DNA of 19,594 nt from contig DAHXLI010000001.1 of assembly GCA_027366075.1 (NCBI GenBank), positions 1 to 19,594 on the forward strand, given 5' to 3'. Under the pieces are notes generated by a model, which made no database searches, was not told the origin of the DNA, and worked only from the letters and a program-made list of their open reading frames with translations. Of the stretch, positions 15,424-19,594 are shown piece by piece. Numbering within the stretch: position 1 is the first letter of the stretch; each line of letters starts with the position of its first letter. Source of the stretch: Candidatus Parvarchaeota archaeon (lineage in GTDB: Archaea > Nanobdellota > Nanobdellia > Parvarchaeales > Parvarchaeaceae). A program made the position numbers and the translations under genes.

Positions 15424-16128
15424 TTACCTTTTCATACCCGTCCTTCTAGGCGCTATTGCACCGACTTTCCCACCGGGCGGAGATCTTCTCGCAGATGTCT
15501 TAGCCTTGTGCTGTGTGCTTCTTCTTTTACCGCCGAACTTATGTTCGTAAGCGTTCATGGCGACTGCCGCGTTCATTGGCCAGTATCTGCCCCTTGCCCG
15601 AATCAAGTGATATTTATTCCCAGCCTTATAAAAAGGTTTCTCCGTTCTGCCGCCGTTTGCTATCTTTCCGACTATGACTCGGCATTTAGGGTCCAGATTT
15701 ACAGATGAACTGCTAGGTAATGTAACGGTAACTCGGTCCGCTATGCTTTCAGTTATCCTTGCGCTAAGTCCTCCGGCCCTTACGAGCTTTCCCCCGTCGT
15801 TCGGCCTTAGCTCTATGTTGTATACTTCCGTACCTGGTGGGACACCGCCTAATCTTCTTATGTCTCCGTCAGAAACCGGTCCGTCCTTTAGATAGGCTAT
15901 TATTTTACCGACATACGCCCCACCAAAAGCAGGCAAAAATGTAGTTTCTCCGTCTTCGAACTTTACCTCCATTAAAGGGGCCGTTCTGTATGCATCGTGT
16001 ACGAATCTTATTATCTTAGCGTTCATGGCTTTATCGGACTTTATTATCTTGGATTTGCCTACGGCCCTGAAATCATTTACAGTGAATATCCTGCTCTTTC
16101 CGCGCCTTCTAGACCTTGGGACTTTCAT
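15424..16128 (-). CDS. rpl2: Ribosomal protein uL2
   Basis: Primary rRNA-binding protein needed for subunit joining and peptidyl transferase activity. From the ATG at 16128 it has 234 residues and starts MKVPRSRRRGKSRIF, an archaeal N-terminus. Visible core motifs are VPPGTEVYNIELRPNDGGKLVRAGG (within 95-125), a YHLIRARGRYWP segment, and near the end EHKFGG...ARRSPPGGKVGAIAPRRTG, corresponding to the conserved H-GG and PPGrKVG loop. A longer in-frame start at 16200 would add 24 residues, but these cross the promoter TATA box and are not conserved in type. First gene of the operon L2-S19-L22-S3-L29. Confidence 0.93.
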   Translation of the reverse strand: MKVPRSRRRGKSRIFTVNDFRAVGKSKIIKSDKAMNAKIIRFVHDAYRTAPLMEVKFEDGETTFLPAFGGAYVGKIIAYLKDGPVSDGDIRRLGGVPPGTEVYNIELRPNDGGKLVRAGGLSARITESIADRVTVTLPSSSSVNLDPKCRVIVGKIANGGRTEKPFYKAGNKYHLIRARGRYWPMNAAVAMNAYEHKFGGKRRSTQHKAKTSARRSPPGGKVGAIAPRRTGMKR

Positions 16129-16153
16129 ATAACTCTTTTTATTATGTTTTTTG

Positions 16154-16163
16154 TATTTAAAAG
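16154..16163 (-). promoter_or_regulatory. TATA box of the ribosomal protein operon
   Basis: On the minus strand GCTTTTAAATA lies about 30 bases before the uL2 ATG at 16128, giving a predicted transcript start within a few bases of the start codon. The element is nearly palindromic (TTTAAA core) and could also direct plus-strand transcription toward the phosphoesterase gene at 16207 with a leader of about 20 bases. Confidence 0.5.
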
Positions 16164-16206
16164 CGTTTAGCGAGACATGGCAAAATTTTAGGCACATCAA
16201 TTTAAA

Positions 16207-16923
16207 ATGCCGTTTTCATATAGAATTGTGGAAATAGACGATATTCCCTTTAAAATAACAAAAAACCTCGCGGCAGGTTTTATGGGCGAATATGCCGTGA
16301 TAGGCGATTTACACCTCGGTTTTGAAGAAGAGCTAAATTTGAACGGCTATAACGTGCACAGCAAGACCGGCGAGCTTACAAGAGACATTTTGTCACTGGG
16401 CCCAAAGAAACTAATAATGCTCGGGGACATAAGGTCGGGTTATACCGAGATTTCCCCCAGAGAAGGCGGGGTTCTTTTTACCGTTTTAGCCAAACTGTCC
16501 TCAAAATTCGAAGAAGTGATAATAACCAAAGGAAACCACGACGGGGGGCTTTCAAAACTTACAAGCAGGTTAGAAAACGTAAGGCTTCTAAGCGAGTTTG
16601 TATACAGAGATATAGGTTTCTTGCACGGCCATGCGTTGCCTTCAAAAGAGACGGCATCGCAGGTCAAAACTTTGTGTTTTGGGCATTTGCACCCGTCTGT
16701 TACCACAATAGACGATAATGGTGTAGTATACAAGAAAGACTGCTGGTCTCTTTTTGACGTAAGACTTCCAAAGGTGAGGTATAAAGACTCAAAAGTAAAG
16801 TACGGCATGGCTTTCCCCAAATTTAATAAATACATCGGTAGCACGGACATAATAAGAAAGAACGGTTTGATGAAGTACGCTAAATTGACCCTGCGATTAA
16901 GTACTGACCTTCTTATCGTTTAG
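16207..16923 (+). CDS. ICC-like metallophosphoesterase (COG1407 type)
   Basis: A 238-residue calcineurin-like phosphoesterase. Metal-binding motifs appear in order: IGDLHLGFE (residues 32-40), MLGDIRS (71-77), TKGNHDGG (107-114), LHGHALP (about 140-146) and FGHLHPS (about 159-165). These supply the Asp, His and Asn ligands of a two-metal site. The overall layout, with the GDLHLG followed by a 'G.....' segment, fits the archaeal COG1407 phosphoesterases, whose substrate is not settled. It diverges from the ribosomal operon and converges on the adenylate-kinase-like gene, the 3' ends overlapping by 11 bases (16913-16923). No Shine-Dalgarno sequence precedes the ATG. Confidence 0.85.
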   Translation: MPFSYRIVEIDDIPFKITKNLAAGFMGEYAVIGDLHLGFEEELNLNGYNVHSKTGELTRDILSLGPKKLIMLGDIRSGYTEISPREGGVLFTVLAKLSSKFEEVIITKGNHDGGLSKLTSRLENVRLLSEFVYRDIGFLHGHALPSKETASQVKTLCFGHLHPSVTTIDDNGVVYKKDCWSLFDVRLPKVRYKDSKVKYGMAFPKFNKYIGSTDIIRKNGLMKYAKLTLRLSTDLLIV

Positions 16924-17932
16924 ATTTTTTCCTGCTGTCCGCAAGCGCGCCCCTAGATATTTTAGCGACGTCTTTGACTATATCATTCTCATTCTTGTAC
17001 ATCTTATCCACGAAATAGGGGGTAAACGGGCTATATCTTTCGAACGGGAAGTACAGTAAAACCGGCTTTCCGTTGGTATGCGCATGCATCCTTTCACTAT
17101 CCACGCCGCTAGAATAAACTAGAGTTGACATGTGTATGACTACCATGTCGGACTGGTCAATAAGGTGATAATCTCTTCTGACTGTCTGGTTAAATATTAT
17201 CGCCTTTAATCTTTGGTCTGTCGTTTGATGATAAGCGCCGATGTCAAGTTTACTGGGATTGAAAACTATGGAATGCTTCTTTAATTTACCTATGAACTTA
17301 TCGAGCTGGTCGTAGCTGGTATCGCGGTGCTCCATACTGAAGCTTATGTAAATCTTTGGCTTGTGTGGTGCATACATAAGATCATAAAGCGTCTTCGGGT
17401 CTTCACCCAAAGCGATTAAGTAATTCTTTTTGCTGAGCGCTTCGCTTATCAGATCCGTCGTATATATCTCAAGTTCTGACCAAATCGCTATCTCATAGCT
17501 GTCTATGTCTTTGTCAATCCACTCTTTTTTGCCGCTTAGCGATTTCAATACATCCTCAGGCATGGCTATTACGGTTATAAAGAAATCAGGAGTTATTTCC
17601 TTGAAATCATTTATATTCAAAAGGTTTATGGGGCCGCTTTTCCACCAAAATGACATATGTCCGTCTATCAAATAGTCGTATGATGGGGCCGTCCTGATTT
17701 GGTCGCCGATATTGTGGAAAGCGCTCCTTTTAAGCACCTCAAGAGTCTTTATATCAAGATTTGGAAGCGTCGCTGAGCTTATGAATTTGTTAAGGTCCCT
17801 GGCGCTTTTTATCATTTCGTCTATAAAATTTATAATTTTTAGCTTCTTACCCTCTTTTTCAGCTAGTTTTAATACTGCATTTTCAAGCACTGGACGATTA
17901 GAACCTGCCGTAGCCGCACTAAAAATGATCAT
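16913..17932 (-). CDS. Two-domain protein: degenerate adenylate-kinase-like domain plus nucleoside 2-deoxyribosyltransferase-like domain
   Basis: A 339-residue protein. Residues 1-190 follow the archaeal adenylate kinase (AdkA) plan: an opening strand and loop IIFSAATAGSNRP where the P-loop should be, a KIINFIDEM strand, YLIDGHMSF (87-95, compare the AdkA D-T-H strand), DFFITVIAMPEDVLKSL (116-132, compare the 'ivivEadpdeIl' strand), and a closing helix. The Walker A G-K-T/S is absent, so normal kinase activity is unlikely. Residues 193-320 resemble a nucleoside 2-deoxyribosyltransferase/TIR-like Rossmann fold: KIYISFSME, VRRDYHLIDQSDMVVIH (251-267), YSSGVDSERMHA (273-284, with a candidate acidic residue Glu280) and GKPVLLYFPF (288-297). 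Domain assignments are by pattern and are tentative; no biochemical role is known to me. AT-rich, TATA-like sequence precedes the ATG at about 17961-17979. Confidence 0.6.
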   Translation of the reverse strand: MIIFSAATAGSNRPVLENAVLKLAEKEGKKLKIINFIDEMIKSARDLNKFISSATLPNLDIKTLEVLKRSAFHNIGDQIRTAPSYDYLIDGHMSFWWKSGPINLLNINDFKEITPDFFITVIAMPEDVLKSLSGKKEWIDKDIDSYEIAIWSELEIYTTDLISEALSKKNYLIALGEDPKTLYDLMYAPHKPKIYISFSMEHRDTSYDQLDKFIGKLKKHSIVFNPSKLDIGAYHQTTDQRLKAIIFNQTVRRDYHLIDQSDMVVIHMSTLVYSSGVDSERMHAHTNGKPVLLYFPFERYSPFTPYFVDKMYKNENDIVKDVAKISRGALADSRKKSKR

Positions 17933-18032
17933 ATATTACTGTGCTTATATGATTTCTAAGATGATATATAATATAAATACTTAAAATCAGATTATCATGT
18001 CGAAAAATCAGTGATTAAATCGGCTCGTAAAC

Positions 18033-18040
18033 TTTAATAT
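18033..18040 (+). promoter_or_regulatory. TATA box of the SPFH protein gene, leaderless spacing
   Basis: TTTAATAT centred about 26 bases before the ATG at 18063, with no Shine-Dalgarno sequence after it. This is the geometry expected for a transcript beginning at the start codon. Confidence 0.5.
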
Positions 18041-18062
18041 AGCGAAGCCATCTAATAATTAT

Positions 18063-18998
18063 ATGAGTCCAGGGGAATTTTGGGCGGTTTTGTTAGGCAT
18101 ACTCGTATTGGTATTATTCGTAGCTTACGCCGCTTTTGCAAATCCGGGATTATTGCCCCTAGTTTACGGCGCCATATTATTTATATTCCTGATTATATTC
18201 TTAGTATTCTCTGTTAAGCAGTATAGCCAGTTTGAAAGGGGCATAATATTCCGCTTGGGTAAATTCAATAGGGTCGTAGGCCCAGGCTGGGCGATAGTCG
18301 TCCCGGGGTTCGAATCAGAATATCAGAGAGTAGATGTCCGGGTGAAAATGATGGATATAAGCTCCCAAGAAGCGTTCACACAGGACGACATAAAATTAAG
18401 TCTTGAAGGAACAATATATTACCAAATAACCGATCCGGAAAAGGCAACCTTGCAGATAGACAATTACGGGCAAGGGCTTAGTAATCTAGTTCAATCAGCA
18501 GTCAGAAATGCGATATCATCTTTCACCATGCGACAACTTTTTGGCAACCTAGATAAGCTTAATGACGTTTTAGCAGATTCGATAAGGCATCTTACATGGA
18601 AGTGGGGGATAGACGTCCCTACCGTGCAGATAAGGACGATAGCGCCTCCTTCGGAAGTAATAACCGCGATGCAACAGCCGGAGATAGCCGCAAACCTTCT
18701 TCAAGCGCAGAGATTCAAAGCGGATGCGCAGAAGATAGTGATGGAGGCCGTGGGAGAAGGAGGGAAAGCTTTGGACGACAAATCCATGATGTACCTGTAC
18801 CTGCAAGCGTTAAAACAAATGGGAGAATCAAGCTCATCAAAGATAGTATTGCCTATGCAGTTTATGCAGGGCATGGGCGCGATGGGCGGTCTTGCAGGAT
18901 TGTCTGCTGCCGGCTTGGCATCGATAGGCGGGCAGGACAATGTCCAGAATGTAGTCGATCAAATAAAGACAAAAATCGCAGCGACTTCGCAACAGTAA
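18063..18998 (+). CDS. SPFH/band 7 (stomatin/prohibitin-like) membrane protein
   Basis: A 311-residue protein with two N-terminal membrane helices (about 8-27 and 30-50). An SPFH domain follows from about 52 to 215: QYERGIIFRLGKF-like start (QFERGIIFRLGKFNRVVGPGW), the VDVRVKMMDISSQEAFTQDDIKLSLEGTIYYQI core, and the helical WGIDVPTVQIRTIAPPSEV segment. A helical stretch and a Gly/Ala/Met-rich tail (MQGMGAMGGLAGLSAAGLASIGG) complete it. Such proteins oligomerise in the membrane and often organise proteases or microdomains. The usual NfeD partner is not adjacent. The downstream neighbour is a decayed methyltransferase gene. Confidence 0.88.
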   Translation: MSPGEFWAVLLGILVLVLFVAYAAFANPGLLPLVYGAILFIFLIIFLVFSVKQYSQFERGIIFRLGKFNRVVGPGWAIVVPGFESEYQRVDVRVKMMDISSQEAFTQDDIKLSLEGTIYYQITDPEKATLQIDNYGQGLSNLVQSAVRNAISSFTMRQLFGNLDKLNDVLADSIRHLTWKWGIDVPTVQIRTIAPPSEVITAMQQPEIAANLLQAQRFKADAQKIVMEAVGEGGKALDDKSMMYLYLQALKQMGESSSSKIVLPMQFMQGMGAMGGLAGLSAAGLASIGGQDNVQNVVDQIKTKIAATSQQ

Positions 18999-19004
18999 AT
19001 AAAT

Positions 19005-19257
19005 ATGCTTGATACAACTATCTCTACCTACGATAAGATCGCACACAAATACGCTGAAAAATATATTACAGTTGATGAGAGTTTTGTAAGAAAATACAGC
19101 GAATTTCTCGAGATCTGTAAAGGAAAAAAGATTCTTTTCTTATTATAGTAAGGAAGAATTAGAAGGACTAACAAAAGATAATTTTCGCTTAATAGACTCT
19201 TATACAAATACAGACACCGAAGGAGATGTTTGGATTAATCTTTTTGCCTCGGCTTGA
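19005..19257 (+). pseudogene. SAM-dependent methyltransferase gene with an internal deletion
   Basis: An ATG at 19005 opens a frame of 47 codons with a class I methyltransferase N-terminus, STYDKIAHKYAEKY and EFLEICKGKKIL, ending at TAG 19146-19148 just where the SAM-binding glycine loop (D.GCG.G) should begin. In the next frame, from about 19132 to TGA 19255-19257, the sequence reads FFSYYSKEELEGL and then SYTNTDTEGDVWINLFA, the usual C-terminal strands of the same kind of protein. The catalytic middle, on the order of 100 residues, is missing and the frame is shifted at the joint. Six bases (ATTCTT followed by TTC) fit both ends, suggesting deletion through short homology. The gene begins 6 bases after the SPFH stop. 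Confidence 0.7.
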
Positions 19258-19331
19258 ACTTTGATTCTCCTCTTCGTCATTACCCTCAAAGGAACTGCAT
19301 TTCAATAAAGGATTTCTACAGAGCCGACATT

Positions 19332-19341
19332 AAGTATATAT
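19332..19341 (+). promoter_or_regulatory. TATA box of the pilin-like gene, leaderless spacing
   Basis: AGTATATATT, centred about 27 bases before the ATG at 19364. No Shine-Dalgarno sequence lies between. The stretch from 19258 to 19331, between the methyltransferase remnant and this element, shows no gene or repeat that I can identify. Confidence 0.5.
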
Positions 19342-19363
19342 TCACACGCATACGCAATTTTAT

Positions 19364-19594
19364 ATGATACCGTGCGTCCCAAGGAGCGTAAAGGGGAGCA
19401 GGTCCCAATCGGCCTTGGAGTACATGATGACCTACGGTTGGGCCATACTAATCATCGTGATCGTTGCGGGCGTTTTATATTCCTTAGGCATATTCTCCCC
19501 GTCTTCGTCGGCAGGCACAACAGTCACTGGCTTCGCAGGATTAGGCAGCGTCCAAGCGGCATGCTTTGCTAATGAGGGGCTAATAATATCCCTG
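19364..19594 (+). CDS. Class III signal peptide (pilin-like) secreted protein, 5' part only
   Basis: The frame from ATG 19364 is open to the window edge (77 residues visible). The N-terminus has positively charged residues, KGSRS, then QSALEYMMTYGWAILI and a hydrophobic helix (IIVIVAGVLYSLGIF). This is the archaeal class III signal peptide: cleavage by an EppA-like prepilin peptidase would occur just before Gln15, leaving Q+1 and E+5 as in type IV pilin-like subunits. After the helix the sequence turns into Ser/Thr/Gly-rich surface-type sequence (SPSSSAGTTVTGF), with a Cys at residue 69. Such proteins are assembled into pili or surface filaments, or anchored in the membrane. A GTG-started frame at 19372 covers the same bases but has no recognisable protein. 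Confidence 0.8.
   Translation, partial: MIPCVPRSVKGSRSQSALEYMMTYGWAILIIVIVAGVLYSLGIFSPSSSAGTTVTGFAGLGSVQAACFANEGLIISL

Noticed and set aside
19372..19572. GTG-started plus-strand frame of 66 codons
   Set aside because: No recognisable domain, composition unlike its neighbours, and it overlaps the clear pilin-like frame from 19364.
1..19594. CRISPR arrays, insertion sequences, tRNA genes
   Set aside because: No regularly spaced direct repeats, no transposase frames or terminal inverted repeats, and no tRNA T-arm motif found by eye on either strand.

Overview
The window looks like a piece of an archaeal chromosome, most likely from a small-genome DPANN lineage of the ARMAN type (Micrarchaeota/Parvarchaeota); the phylum is inference. 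The archaeal assignment rests on several things. There is an archaeal-type ribosomal cluster (uL2-uS19-uL22-uS3-uL29). TATA-like boxes sit about 24-30 bases upstream of many first genes, often with no Shine-Dalgarno sequence. There is a TrmB-family regulator, and a class III (QxxxEY) pilin-type signal peptide at the right edge. Coding is dense, isoleucine is frequently ATA, and neighbouring genes often overlap by a few bases.

Left part (1-7.2 kb): chromosome maintenance and RNA modification. The 3' end of scpA overlaps scpB. After a convergent HIT-family gene, a small membrane protein and a TrmB-type regulator comes smc, the partner of ScpA/ScpB. As given, smc is broken by one extra G in a run of seven G. 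Between the regulator and smc lies an unannotated remnant of a MUG/TDG-like uracil-DNA glycosylase on the minus strand, with an in-frame stop. Convergent to smc are ksgA (16S rRNA dimethyladenosine methyltransferase) and, upstream of it, a zinc-ribbon protein.

Middle part (7.2-13.5 kb): a membrane protein with a SHOCT-like tail on the minus strand, diverging from a five-gene operon nuoJ-K-L-M-N. This operon encodes the proton-pumping membrane arm of complex I (or a related complex) without the quinone-reducing or NADH-oxidising subunits. The antiporter-like subunits keep most channel residues, but the terminal lysine of NuoL is replaced.

Right part (13.5-19.6 kb): the ribosomal operon runs on the minus strand from uL2 to uL29 and stops there instead of continuing through the rest of the S10/spc cluster; uL29 starts inside the end of uS3. 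Divergent from it is an ICC-like metallophosphoesterase. Next come a minus-strand protein combining a degenerate adenylate-kinase-like domain with a nucleoside-2-deoxyribosyltransferase-like domain, an SPFH/stomatin-like membrane protein, a methyltransferase pseudogene with an internal deletion, and the start of a pilin-like secreted protein cut by the window edge.

Most of this is core archaeal housekeeping. The parts that merit a second look are the two gene remnants, the frameshifted smc, the HIT protein lacking its nucleophile, the two-domain nucleotide protein, the membrane-arm-only nuo cluster and the widespread leaderless-type promoters.
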